Assembly: GCA_026417715.1 (NCBI GenBank)
Contig: JAOACU010000056.1
Coordinates: 1 to 12,495 of the forward strand
Origin: Anaerolineae bacterium
GTDB lineage: Bacteria > Chloroflexota > Anaerolineae > UBA4142
Length of the DNA stretch: 12,495 nt
Direction: 5' to 3'
Shown one piece after another: positions 1-6,460 of this stretch. The notes below the pieces were generated by a model that had not been told where the DNA came from, made no database searches, and saw nothing but the letters and a program-made list of their open reading frames with translations. Both the position numbers and the translations under genes were made by a program. Position 1 is the stretch's first letter, and every line of letters begins with the position of its first letter.

Positions 1-190
1 AATCTACACCATCCACTTCATCGGGACGTTGCGGGCGTGTGGTACACGTCACCACAAAGTGAAAGGGAAATTTCAATTCGCGCATTCGCCGCAATGCCGC
101 ATCTTTTCCCACCCCCGATGGTCCCGACACGATAATCAAAAGCGGCGTAGATTTGGGAATGCTCAAGGGGGGCACAGTCCCTTCGTTCAT
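1..190 (-). CDS. gmk: Guanylate kinase, N-terminal part (truncated at left edge)
   Basis: Guanylate kinase phosphorylates GMP to GDP with ATP in the cytoplasm, an essential purine-nucleotide step. Only the first 63 residues lie in the window; the rest runs off the left edge. A hydrophobic strand (LLIIVSG) leads into the P-loop GPSGVGKD at residues 23-30, followed by FVVTCTTRPQRPDEVDGVD at 45-63. That is the conserved TTRxxRxxExxGxDY GMP-binding segment of the family. I chose the ATG at 190 because GAGG lies about 5 nt upstream and the protein then begins about 16 residues before the P-loop strand, a usual length with a short extra N-terminus. The gene lies 133 nt downstream of the DegV 1 stop on the same strand. 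That gap carries one copy of the 80-bp element seen again before pepF, so it may have its own leader. Identification is secure. Confidence 0.92.
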   Translation of the reverse strand, partial: MNEGTVPPLSIPKSTPLLIIVSGPSGVGKDAALRRMRELKFPFHFVVTCTTRPQRPDEVDGVD

Positions 191-201
191 CTCTTCCTCA
201 C

Positions 202-281
202 TGATGTTACGCACGCGTAGGAAAGTTTGCAAACTTGTTCTACAGATCACACCGAATTTTTCTGGCATCTGCGTAAGGTGA
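202..281 (-). repeat. 80-bp repeated leader element, copy 1 (upstream of gmk)
   Basis: Read on the minus strand, this segment starts TCACCTTACGCA, passes AAAAATT, contains an imperfect palindrome centred on AGTTTGCAAACT (217-243), and ends TCCTACGCG...GTAAC.TCA about 11 nt before the gmk ATG. It aligns with 8001-8080 over its full length at about 65 of 81 columns by hand count, with compensating 1-nt gaps so both copies are 80 nt. Both copies point the same way relative to the downstream gene. The palindrome arms here carry one A/C mismatch and one bulge. It may be a structured 5' leader or a mobile palindromic repeat; which is not decided by the sequence. Confidence 0.75.
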
Positions 282-323
282 GCCACCTCACTTATGACAC
301 GACAGATCGGTCTCCTACCTTCA

Positions 324-1202
324 CTAGCGCGTGTCCTCTTGCACGGGATAATAACACACACCTGCGGTACCCGGTCCCGTGTGCACACCCAGCGCGGGTG
401 AAAGTTCGGCAATCAACGATTCGACGCAGGTGAGCCGTTGTTCCACCAAACGTCGAATTTTTTCGGCTTCTTCTTGCGCCGCCGCATGCACGTACGCAAT
501 TTTGATTTTGCCCATCCGCCCCACCGCCGCTTCGATCATTTGCGCCATCATCTCGTACGCTTGGTGGCGACTGCGCGCGGTGCCCAGCGGCACGATCACG
601 CCATCTTCCATTCCAATCAGCGGCTTGATGTTCAACAGTGAGCCAACCAAGTGCTTGGCTTTGCCGATGCGTCCGCCCATATACAAATACTTGAGCGTGT
701 CGGCAGTCTGAATCATTCGCGTCACCGGCATCATTTGCCGCACTTGTTGCACGATGGCGTCGAGCGATTTGCCGGCGAGCGCGCTGCGCGCGGCTTCGAT
801 CACCATCCACCCTTGACACATCGAAACGTTCAACGTGTCAATCACTTCGATACGCAACTGGGGCAATTTTTCGGCGAGCATCTGCTTGGCGACGCACGCG
901 GCTTGGTATGCCCCACTCCCCTTAGAGGTCATATGGATACTAACGATTTCGCGCGCGCCTTCGTTTTGCGCCAGCCCTTCGTACATTTGCACGTAATCGC
1001 CCGGACCGGGGCTCGCTGTCTTAGGTAACTCGCGCGCGGTGGGCAACCACTTGTAGAACGCCTCGCGCTGAATCGTTACCAAATCGCGCAACACTTCTTG
1101 CCCACGATGAATGTAGTACGGAACCCAATGAATCTTTAATTTCTCGATAATTGCTTCGGGAATACTCGCGGCACTGTCGGTTACAACAGCAACGTTAGTC
1201 AT
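324..1202 (-). CDS. DegV family fatty-acid-binding protein (DegV 1)
   Basis: DegV proteins bind a fatty acid. In Firmicutes the FakB members present the acyl chain to the kinase FakA for phosphorylation and phospholipid synthesis. The 292-residue product has the family landmarks: VVTDSAAS at 6-13, the TASPGPGDY segment at 62-70 (family TSQPSPGDF), SIHMTSKGSGAYQAA near 88-102, a MGGRIGKAKHLVGSLLNIKP stretch in the second half, and a C-terminal HTGPGTAGV. The start is the ATG at 1202, with AGGAGGAG at 1209-1216, 6 nt upstream. An in-frame upstream TTG at 1241 would only add residues encoded by a heptamer word repeat and is rejected. It lies between a HicB-like gene and gmk on the same strand. 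No FakA kinase is present here, so the acyl-phosphate role is inferred from the family only. Confidence 0.9.
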   Translation of the reverse strand: MTNVAVVTDSAASIPEAIIEKLKIHWVPYYIHRGQEVLRDLVTIQREAFYKWLPTARELPKTASPGPGDYVQMYEGLAQNEGAREIVSIHMTSKGSGAYQAACVAKQMLAEKLPQLRIEVIDTLNVSMCQGWMVIEAARSALAGKSLDAIVQQVRQMMPVTRMIQTADTLKYLYMGGRIGKAKHLVGSLLNIKPLIGMEDGVIVPLGTARSRHQAYEMMAQMIEAAVGRMGKIKIAYVHAAAQEEAEKIRRLVEQRLTCVESLIAELSPALGVHTGPGTAGVCYYPVQEDTR

Positions 1203-1220
1203 CGCTGACTCCTCCTGTGG

Positions 1221-1241
1221 GTTCAAAGTTTGAGGTTTCAA
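1221..1241. repeat. Heptamer word array A (GTTTCAR family), 3 words
   Basis: Three 7-nt words, GTTCAAA, GTTTGAG and GTTTCAA, run just upstream of the DegV 1 ribosome binding site. They are variants of the words GTTCAAG/GTTTCAG that form the array at 12032-12059. The array fills much of the gap between the HicB-like stop and the DegV 1 start. Confidence 0.6.
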
Positions 1242-1280
1242 GTCGGTTATTCTTTGAGACCAAGTTGTTTCCGAATCAAC

Positions 1281-1439
1281 TCACACAGATTCTTCCATCA
1301 TCACCTGGTAAGCGTCTCGAATATTCTCTTCTAACTCTTGAAGAGACGCTCCTTGACTGAACACTCCCGGAACTTCCCTCAAGCGTCCCACATACCAACC
1401 TTCATCCAGCCAATACTCAAGAGTAAAGTATTTCACCAT
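1281..1439 (-). CDS. HicB-like antitoxin (UPF0150 type), short, orphan
   Basis: This 52-residue ORF reads MVKYFTLEYWLDEGWYVG, then LREVPGVFSQGASLQELEENIRDAY split over the next two thirds. This is the HicB-like fold signature, a beta strand with a Gx(Y/F)V segment, the PG.FSQG turn and an LEEN.R.A helix. A perfect AGGAGG at 1445-1450 sits 5 nt upstream of the ATG. HicB antitoxins neutralise the HicA RNase; no hicA is readable on either side, so it is an orphan. Family members I know run some 15-20 residues longer, so the TGA at 1281-1283 may be a truncation. A shifted frame continues with protein-like ELIRKQLGLKE to a TAA at 1247-1249, compatible with a frameshifted tail. A weak promoter (TTGCAA at 1509-1514, 17 nt, TAAACT at 1486-1491, minus strand) may drive it, overlapping the divergent promoter of the reductase gene. 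Confidence 0.75.
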   Translation of the reverse strand: MVKYFTLEYWLDEGWYVGRLREVPGVFSQGASLQELEENIRDAYQVMMEESV

Positions 1440-1499
1440 AATTTCCTCCTACCCAGAGAGGATACAACGCACACCACTCACCCTAAGTTTATCACGATA

Positions 1500-1528
1500 A
1501 CGACAAACTTGCAAAAATGCGGTATAAT
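1500..1528 (+). promoter_or_regulatory. Sigma-70-type promoter for the ferredoxin/FAD reductase gene
   Basis: A consensus -10 TATAAT at 1523-1528 is preceded, with a 17-bp spacer, by ACGACA at 1500-1505 (four of six matches to TTGACA). Transcription would start near 1535, giving a leader of only about 10 nt that just holds the AGGAGG site at 1536-1541. A small inverted repeat, TTATC AC GATAA at 1489-1500, touches the -35 region and the opposing hicB promoter and could be an operator. Confidence 0.55.
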
Positions 1529-1545
1529 CAAGGTCAGGAGGGCGT

Positions 1546-2835
1546 ATGGTCATTGTGGATTCGCTGCGTTGTTGTTACTGTGGTGGTTGCGTGAGCGTTT
1601 GTCCAGTAGACGCGCTCACACTCGCCGAGACGCGTCTCGTCGTCAACGAGAATTGTACCGAGTGCGAGAACTGTGTATTCGCGTGTCCTGTGGGCGCGCT
1701 GTATCTGGAAGGTCGCGCGCCCAACCCGCGCGCGTCAACACTCAAACCGCGTTACGATGTGGTGGTTGTTGGCGCGGGACCCGGCGGCGCGATGGCGGCA
1801 TACACAGCCGCGCAAGCCGGACTCGATGTGTTACTCATCGAGAAACGCCAAGAGATTGGTTCGCCTGTGCGGTGCGCGGAAGGTGTTGGGCACGATCAAC
1901 TCGTCCAGTTCATCGAACCCGATGCGCGCTGGATCGCGGCAGAGATTAGTCGGGTGGAAATCACTGCGCGCGTGAACGACAACGCGCGCACGTGGCACGC
2001 GGGCGGCGGACGCGGCTACATCCTCGAACGACGCGTGTTCGATCGCGTGCTCGCCGAACGCGCCGCACGCGCCGGCGCATCGGTACGCGTCAAAACGGCG
2101 GCAACTGGAGTGATTCGTGAAGATGGACGCGTGCGCGGTTTGAAAATTCACGACGGCACGCGCAAAGTTGAAATCGAAACGTCCATCGTCATCGCGGCAG
2201 ATGGCGTGGAAGCGCAAGTGGGACGTTGGGCAGGGCTGGACACGCAACTGCCGCTGCGCGATACGATGGTGTGCGCGCAATTTCTGCTCGCGGGCATCGA
2301 GATTGATCCGACGTGCACCTACTACACGATCAGCGAAGAATTCGCGCCCGGCGGTTATGTGTGGATTTTTCCGAAAGGCGAAGGCAAGGCGAATGTGGGT
2401 TTGGGTGTGCAAGCCGATTTGCCGCGCCGCGCAGACCCAATCGAATTGCTCACGCGATTCATCGAAACGCAACCGAACTTGGCACGCGGTCACGCGGTCA
2501 CACTCGTTGTGGGCAATGTGCCAGTCGCGCTACCGCCCGCGCGTCTTGTGGGCGATGGCGTGATGTTGGTCGGCGATGCCGCACGTCAGGTGGACCCGCT
2601 CACGGGCGGTGGCATCATCAACGCGATGATCGCGGGACGACTTGCGGCGCAAGTGGCGGCGGAGGCAATTGCCGCGCGCGACACATCGGCGAATTTTCTT
2701 GCGCGCTATGCCGAAGCGTGGCGCAAGGCGCGCGGGAGCAAAATGGAACGCAACTATCGTCTGCGCGAAAAATTTCCTCCCGCGCAACGCACCGATGAAC
2801 GCTTTGTGCACGCGTTTATGCTGGCGACCAAGTAG
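1546..2835 (+). CDS. Ferredoxin-fused geranylgeranyl-reductase-family FAD oxidoreductase
   Basis: This 429-residue protein is a fusion. The N-terminus is a two-cluster bacterial ferredoxin with two CxxCxxCxxxCP motifs (Cys 9, 12, 15, 19 and Cys 37, 40, 43, 47). After a short linker comes a flavoprotein of the geranylgeranyl reductase/FixC type, with the Rossmann FAD motif VVVGAGPGG at 73-81, a CAEGVG segment near 107-112 and the second FAD motif GDAARQVDPLTGGGI at 343-357. Such enzymes hydrogenate isoprenoid double bonds (prenyl lipids, quinone or chlorophyll side chains). At least one archaeal member (Methanosarcina) needs a separate ferredoxin as donor, so here donor and catalyst may be one chain. 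The substrate is unknown. AGGAGG at 1536-1541, about 4 nt from the ATG, fixes the start. It is monocistronic, between a divergent promoter and a terminator. The FixC/electron-bifurcating class is a less likely alternative, as no fixABX is nearby. Confidence 0.85.
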   Translation: MVIVDSLRCCYCGGCVSVCPVDALTLAETRLVVNENCTECENCVFACPVGALYLEGRAPNPRASTLKPRYDVVVVGAGPGGAMAAYTAAQAGLDVLLIEKRQEIGSPVRCAEGVGHDQLVQFIEPDARWIAAEISRVEITARVNDNARTWHAGGGRGYILERRVFDRVLAERAARAGASVRVKTAATGVIREDGRVRGLKIHDGTRKVEIETSIVIAADGVEAQVGRWAGLDTQLPLRDTMVCAQFLLAGIEIDPTCTYYTISEEFAPGGYVWIFPKGEGKANVGLGVQADLPRRADPIELLTRFIETQPNLARGHAVTLVVGNVPVALPPARLVGDGVMLVGDAARQVDPLTGGGIINAMIAGRLAAQVAAEAIAARDTSANFLARYAEAWRKARGSKMERNYRLREKFPPAQRTDERFVHAFMLATK

Positions 2836-2881
2836 GAGGCGAGTCGGCGATTCGCCCCTACTTTGGCGACTCGAAGTCGCC
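2831..2881. repeat. Intergenic inverted repeats (GGCGA/TCGCC words)
   Basis: Just after the reductase stop, GTAGGAGGCGA and CGATTCGCCCCTAC form an imperfect palindrome at about 2833-2860. GGCGAC (2865-2870) and GTCGCC (2876-2881) then make a 6-bp stem with a 5-nt loop. This looks like another dispersed palindromic repeat in the genome; it contributes to the hairpin-rich convergent junction. Confidence 0.5.
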
Positions 2882-2888
2882 GCGACGA

Positions 2889-2946
2889 CTACCCAAAGCC
2901 GCCCATTCGGCGGCTTGTTTAGCCCGCGTAGGCGGGCTTTGGGTAG
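2889..2946. terminator. Composite bidirectional hairpin terminator
   Basis: Two tandem hairpins lie within a larger one, between convergent genes. AAGCCGCC (2896-2903) pairs with GGCGGCTT (2909-2916) and is followed by GTTT. AGCCCGC (2921-2927) pairs with GCGGGCT (2932-2938) and is followed by TT. The outer arms CTACCCAAAGCC (2889-2900) and GGCTTTGGGTAG (2935-2946) are perfect 12-bp complements. They overlap the inner stems, so alternative folds compete. T-tracts are short, so termination is inferred mainly from position and GC-rich stems. Confidence 0.6.
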
Positions 2947-2987
2947 TTGTTGTGGTGAATTTATTCGCTTGTCAACCTGCAATGCCC

Positions 2988-3836
2988 TTACACAAAAAAT
3001 CCCACCGCGAGCGCGCCAGTGCCGACGTGCGTCGTGATAGACGCGCTACTGTGATAAATCGGAATTTCGCGCAGCCCCAGCGCGGCTTTAAAATCGCGCA
3101 CCAAACTCTCCGCGCCACTCTGGTCGTCCGAGTGCATCACACACAGGTGCGCGTCGGGTGTGCGTGGGCATTGTTGAATCACCAACTCTTTGAGGCGCGC
3201 GAGCGCGTGTTGGTAGGTACGTACTTTTTCAAACACCTCGACGCGACCGTTCTTCATTTCGAGAATCGGTTTGATTTGCAGCGCGGTCCCAATCAGCGCG
3301 GCGGCACCACCGATGCGACCACCGCGTTGCAAGTAGTCGAGCGTCGCGACCAAAAAGTAGATGCGTCCGCGCGGAATCATCGCTTGCAGGCGCGCCATAA
3401 TTTCGTCCGCCGAAACACCTTGCTCTGCCCACTCGGTTGCCGCGATGACCATACTCGCCAAGTTGCCAGCAACAAAGCGCGAATCGAGGATACGAATATC
3501 GGCATCGGGGAACGCGGTCTCTTTGGCAGTGATAGCGGAACGCACTGTGCCACTCACTTCGGCAGAAGGATGAATCGAAATGATCGTGCGCGCGTGCGCG
3601 AGTTGTTTGCGATACGCTTCGACCAAATCGCCGGGGCGCGGCGCGGCAGTCTTGGGTAGCACAGACGAATTTCTCAAGCGATACAAAAATTCGTCGTACT
3701 GAATGGTCACACCTTCCAAAAAACTTTCCGTACCAAAATGAATGATCTGTGGCACAACCTCGATGTGATGCGCGCGTGTGTATTCACTGGGTAGCGCGGC
3801 GGTCGTGTCCGTAACAATCCGAATGGATGATGACAT
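2988..3836 (-). CDS. DegV family fatty-acid-binding protein (DegV 2)
   Basis: This 282-residue paralogue of DegV 1 has IVTDTTAALP at 7-16, KTAAPRPGDL near 62-71, SIHPSAEVSGT at 87-97, RGGRIGGAAALIGTALQIKP in the second half, and a C-terminal THVGTGALAVGFF. In the TSQP-like loop, Ala stands where DegV 1 has Ser (TAAP versus TASP), so lipid headgroup contacts may differ. The role is presumably binding a fatty acid for an acyl kinase not encoded here. The ATG at 3836 has GGAGG 4 nt upstream. That ribosome binding site lies inside a heptamer word array (GACGGAG, GACGAAT words). The gene converges on the ferredoxin/FAD reductase across a terminator and diverges from the GNAT-like gene with only 52 bp between starts. 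Confidence 0.9.
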   Translation of the reverse strand: MSSSIRIVTDTTAALPSEYTRAHHIEVVPQIIHFGTESFLEGVTIQYDEFLYRLRNSSVLPKTAAPRPGDLVEAYRKQLAHARTIISIHPSAEVSGTVRSAITAKETAFPDADIRILDSRFVAGNLASMVIAATEWAEQGVSADEIMARLQAMIPRGRIYFLVATLDYLQRGGRIGGAAALIGTALQIKPILEMKNGRVEVFEKVRTYQHALARLKELVIQQCPRTPDAHLCVMHSDDQSGAESLVRDFKAALGLREIPIYHSSASITTHVGTGALAVGFFV

Positions 3837-3870
3837 TCGTCCTCCGTCATTCGTCTTTCGTCATTCGTCA
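3837..3870. repeat. Heptamer word array B (TTCGTCA/GACGAAR family)
   Basis: About five 7-nt words (TCGTCCT, CCGTCAT, TCGTCTT, TCGTCAT, TCGTCAA) run from the DegV 2 start codon toward the GNAT-like gene. They match the words of the array at 7324-7388. On the minus strand one variant word reads GACGGAGGACGA and is the apparent ribosome binding site of DegV 2. Little of the 52-bp divergent gap is left for promoters. Confidence 0.7.
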
Positions 3871-3888
3871 ACACACAAGGAGTTTGCA

Positions 3889-5019
3889 ATGCTCACCGTT
3901 CACCAAATTGACACCCGCAACAAAAAAGACGTTCGTCGTTTTATTCAAATTCCTTTTCGATTGTATGCCCATTGTCCACAATGGGTGCCGCCACTGTTCG
4001 TGGATGCGGAGATGCAACTGAATCGCACCAAGCATCCGTTCTACGAACATTCGGACGCGGACTTTTTCATTGCGACGCGCGATGGGCGCGATGTAGGACG
4101 TATCGCCGCACTGGAGAATCGGCGTTACAACGAGTATCACCACACGCGCCAAGCGCAATTTTATCTCTTCGATTGTGAAGACGATCCAGAAGCCGCGAAC
4201 GCGCTCTTCGAGCGCGTGTTCGAGTGGGCACGCGCGCGCGGGCTCAATCGCGTGGTCGGTCCAAAAGGTTTTGGCGCGCTCGATGGCTATGGTATTCTCG
4301 TCGAAGGATTCGAGCATCGTCAAGTGATGACAATGATGAATTACAACTATCCGTACTATGCGCGCTTGATCGAATCGTTGGGTTTCACCAAAGAAGTAGA
4401 TTTTGTGTCGTGCTATCTGGGTAAGGATTTTCACTTACCCGAACGCGTGCATCGCATCGCGGAACGCGTGGCAAAGCGCGGGAACTTGCGCGTGGTGCGA
4501 TTTCAGAACAAGCGCGAGTTGGTCGCGTGGGCGGATCGGATTGGACAAGCGTACAATCGCGCGTTCGTCAACAACTGGGAGTACTATCCACTCACCGAAC
4601 GCGAAATCAAATTCATCTTGGACAATATCTTGATGATTGCCGATCCGCGCCTCATCAAAGTCATCGCGCACGATGACGATGTGGTTGGCTTTCTCTTTGG
4701 CTTTGCCGATGTATCTGCCGCGCTGCAACGCGCGCGCGGGCATCTGTTCCCATTCGGGCTGTTCGATATTCTTCTCGAAATGCGACGAACGAAATGGATC
4801 GCGCTGAACGGCGCGGGTATTCTCCCCGAATTTCAAGGCATCGGCGGCAACGCGCTGTTGTACTCAGAAATGGACAAAACGGTGCGCACGCCGGGTTTTC
4901 ACTTTGAGCACGGCGACCTGACCCAAGTTGCGGAAACCGCGACACAAATGCGCCAAGACCTGATGAACGTCGGCGCCAAGCCGTACAAGAATCATCGGGT
5001 GTATGCGCGGGTGATTTAG
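3889..5019 (+). CDS. GNAT-like N-acetyltransferase family protein (YghO-type)
   Basis: This 376-residue protein resembles the large YghO-like family of conserved GNAT-related proteins. It has an N-terminal DVRRFIQIPFRLY...PQWVPPL, a KHPFYEHSDADFFIATRDG..VGRIAALENRRYNEYH block, and a central GPKGFGALDGYGILVEGFEHR. The C-terminal GNAT-like part has WIALNGAGILPEFQGIGGNALLYSEM, where PEFQGIGGNAL corresponds to the acetyl-CoA pyrophosphate loop (R/Q-x-x-G-x-G/A pattern). The acceptor substrate is unknown for the family. AAGGAG at 3877-3882, 6 nt before the ATG at 3889, decides the start over an upstream in-frame start at 3778 that lies inside DegV 2. Its stop codon abuts the long heptamer array C, with the MFS gene converging on the far side. 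Confidence 0.75.
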   Translation: MLTVHQIDTRNKKDVRRFIQIPFRLYAHCPQWVPPLFVDAEMQLNRTKHPFYEHSDADFFIATRDGRDVGRIAALENRRYNEYHHTRQAQFYLFDCEDDPEAANALFERVFEWARARGLNRVVGPKGFGALDGYGILVEGFEHRQVMTMMNYNYPYYARLIESLGFTKEVDFVSCYLGKDFHLPERVHRIAERVAKRGNLRVVRFQNKRELVAWADRIGQAYNRAFVNNWEYYPLTEREIKFILDNILMIADPRLIKVIAHDDDVVGFLFGFADVSAALQRARGHLFPFGLFDILLEMRRTKWIALNGAGILPEFQGIGGNALLYSEMDKTVRTPGFHFEHGDLTQVAETATQMRQDLMNVGAKPYKNHRVYARVI

Positions 5020-5165
5020 GGATTAGAGATTGGAGATTAGAGATTAGTGATTGGTGATTAGTGATTAGTGATTGGTGATTGGTGATTAGTGGTTAGTGGT
5101 TAGTAACAATCCCCAATCTCCAATCTCTAATCTCCATTCTCCAATCTCTAATCTCCAATCTCTAA
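5020..5165. repeat. Heptamer word array C (AGATTAG/TGATTGG family) with 23-bp inverted arms
   Basis: The whole gap between two convergent genes is made of 7-nt words. The left half runs AGATTAG, AGATTGG, TGATTAG, TGATTGG, TGGTTAG. The right half runs in the complementary sense as AATCTCC and AATCTCT. Arms 5023-5045 and 5143-5165 are perfect 23-bp reverse complements, so the array can fold into a very long hairpin. The right arm includes the TAG stop of the MFS gene (5162-5164), and the left end abuts the GNAT-like stop. It may act as a bidirectional terminator, though no T-tract is evident. Confidence 0.9.
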
Positions 5166-6394
5166 CTCTTCCACGCGAACAACGCAAAGCCGGTCAAACG
5201 CAACGCGCCACTGATGATCAACGCGCCACTCAAACCGATGTAATCCGCCAAGAGCGTACCGACGAGCGGCGCGGCAACCGTCGAAAGATATTGCAAACTT
5301 TGGGCGACTGAAACAAACGTCGCGCTGTACTGCGCGGGAAACGTCTTCATCAATTCATCGAAGAAAACCAGGTCGAGTCCCGCTTGAAAGATTCCTGCCA
5401 ATGCCGCATACAACACCAACAGTTCGACGCGTAGTGTGACTGCGGTGAGAATCGGATAGAACGATAATCCCAGCGTTGTGCAGAGCAAGACAAATCGCCC
5501 ACCACGTTCGCGCGATTGGCGCGACCACAACAAATAACCTACGAGCATAATCGCGGTGTGCGTCATATTGATTGCGCCGATCCACGCATCGCTCGCCTGC
5601 ACTTGACGTACATAGTACAGTGGAAAAAGTGGCGCCGCGAGTGTCATCCCCGAAAAATACACAAACCGTTTGAGCATAAACGAGACGAAGGCGCGTTGAC
5701 CACGTATCAACGTAAAGAAACCCCGCACGCGTGCGCGCACCGATTCGCCCGGCGTGGATGCAGGTGGTTCGGCATCGGGTAAGACGATGTGACTCGAGTA
5801 GTAAAAACTGACCAAGCCACCTAACGACAGCCCTAGGAAAACAACTTGATAGTTGAACGGAAAGCCCAACTGCTCCAGCGTTTGTCCTACGAGTGCGACC
5901 ATCACGGCTTGGGTGAAACCCAAGATAGACCAGCGCCGACTCAACAAATCGTAACGATGGCGCGGTCCCGCGACCGCGTTCATCACCACCGAGAACGCCA
6001 CGTTCAACAACACTTGCGGAAACGTGGCGAGTGCCCAAATCGCCAAGATCGCGTTGACCTGATACTCGCGCGGCACAAGGAACGGTACCAAGCCGGTCAA
6101 CGCGTACGACGAGAGAACCATCAAGCGCGCCGCGCTGAACCAGGGCACCACTTGGCGTTGACGTTGCAACAAACGTCCGGCAACAAGCGCGAGGAACAAG
6201 CCGGTGAACGCGGGCATCGCTGTCAACAAACCCACTTGAAAGTTCGATGCGCCGAGACGCGCCAAAAATACCGGCAAAAATGGGGACGCCGCACTGGCAA
6301 TCCCCACACCAATCGCATCAATTTGCACGTTCCGAAAATTGCGCCGCTGCGTTGGCGTTAGATCGGCAGGCAGAGTGAAGAGCGGAAGGTTCAT
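5162..6394 (-). CDS. Major facilitator superfamily transporter
   Basis: This 410-residue, strongly hydrophobic protein shows about 12 predicted membrane segments in two halves, separated by a polar central loop (near residues 205-230, PDAEPPASTPGESVRARVRG). A short cytoplasmic loop after the second helix, AGRLLQRQRQ, corresponds to MFS motif A. The start FRNVQIDAIGVGIASAASPFLPVFLARLGAS is typical of drug/sugar-efflux-like MFS members of uncertain substrate. No Shine-Dalgarno site precedes the ATG at 6394. The preceding 9-60 nt are occupied by heptamer palindrome D, so expression may depend on coupling with the upstream sulfurtransferase or on a leader altered by repeat insertion. The last codons and stop merge into array C. 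Substrate cannot be assigned. Confidence 0.82.
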   Translation of the reverse strand: MNLPLFTLPADLTPTQRRNFRNVQIDAIGVGIASAASPFLPVFLARLGASNFQVGLLTAMPAFTGLFLALVAGRLLQRQRQVVPWFSAARLMVLSSYALTGLVPFLVPREYQVNAILAIWALATFPQVLLNVAFSVVMNAVAGPRHRYDLLSRRWSILGFTQAVMVALVGQTLEQLGFPFNYQVVFLGLSLGGLVSFYYSSHIVLPDAEPPASTPGESVRARVRGFFTLIRGQRAFVSFMLKRFVYFSGMTLAAPLFPLYYVRQVQASDAWIGAINMTHTAIMLVGYLLWSRQSRERGGRFVLLCTTLGLSFYPILTAVTLRVELLVLYAALAGIFQAGLDLVFFDELMKTFPAQYSATFVSVAQSLQYLSTVAAPLVGTLLADYIGLSGALIISGALRLTGFALFAWKS

Positions 6395-6406
6395 AGTGTT
6401 GTTGTG

Positions 6407-6453
6407 TATTGCGTATTACGTATTGCGTATTACGTAATACGCAATACGTAATA
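6407..6453. repeat. Heptamer word array D with 40-bp perfect palindrome
   Basis: Words GCGTATT and ACGTATT, followed by their complements (TAATACG, CAATACG), form an uninterrupted perfect palindrome at 6414-6453. The left half reads TATTACGTATTGCGTATTAC and the right half is its exact reverse complement with no loop. It lies between the sulfurtransferase stop (6461) and the MFS start (6394), both minus strand. It could terminate or attenuate transcription into the MFS gene. Confidence 0.9.
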
Positions 6454-6460
6454 AATCCGA

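Noticed and set aside
190..323. An extra small gene between DegV 1 and gmk
   Set aside because: No ORF with a ribosome binding site or family match; the space is occupied by the repeated leader element.
1338..1949. 203-codon plus-strand ORF overlapping the HicB-like and reductase genes
   Set aside because: It is rich in Arg and low-complexity words, has no family resemblance, and lies in another frame of two genes with clear motifs and ribosome binding sites.
2952..3659. 235-codon plus-strand ORF
   Set aside because: It is entirely antisense to DegV 2, which has complete family motifs and a ribosome binding site.
5020..5165. CRISPR array
   Set aside because: The repeats are 7-nt degenerate words without unique spacers of constant length, and no cas gene is present.
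6414..6453. Insertion-sequence end or attachment site
   Set aside because: There is no transposase or integrase nearby and no target duplication. The palindrome is explained by heptamer words in opposite sense.
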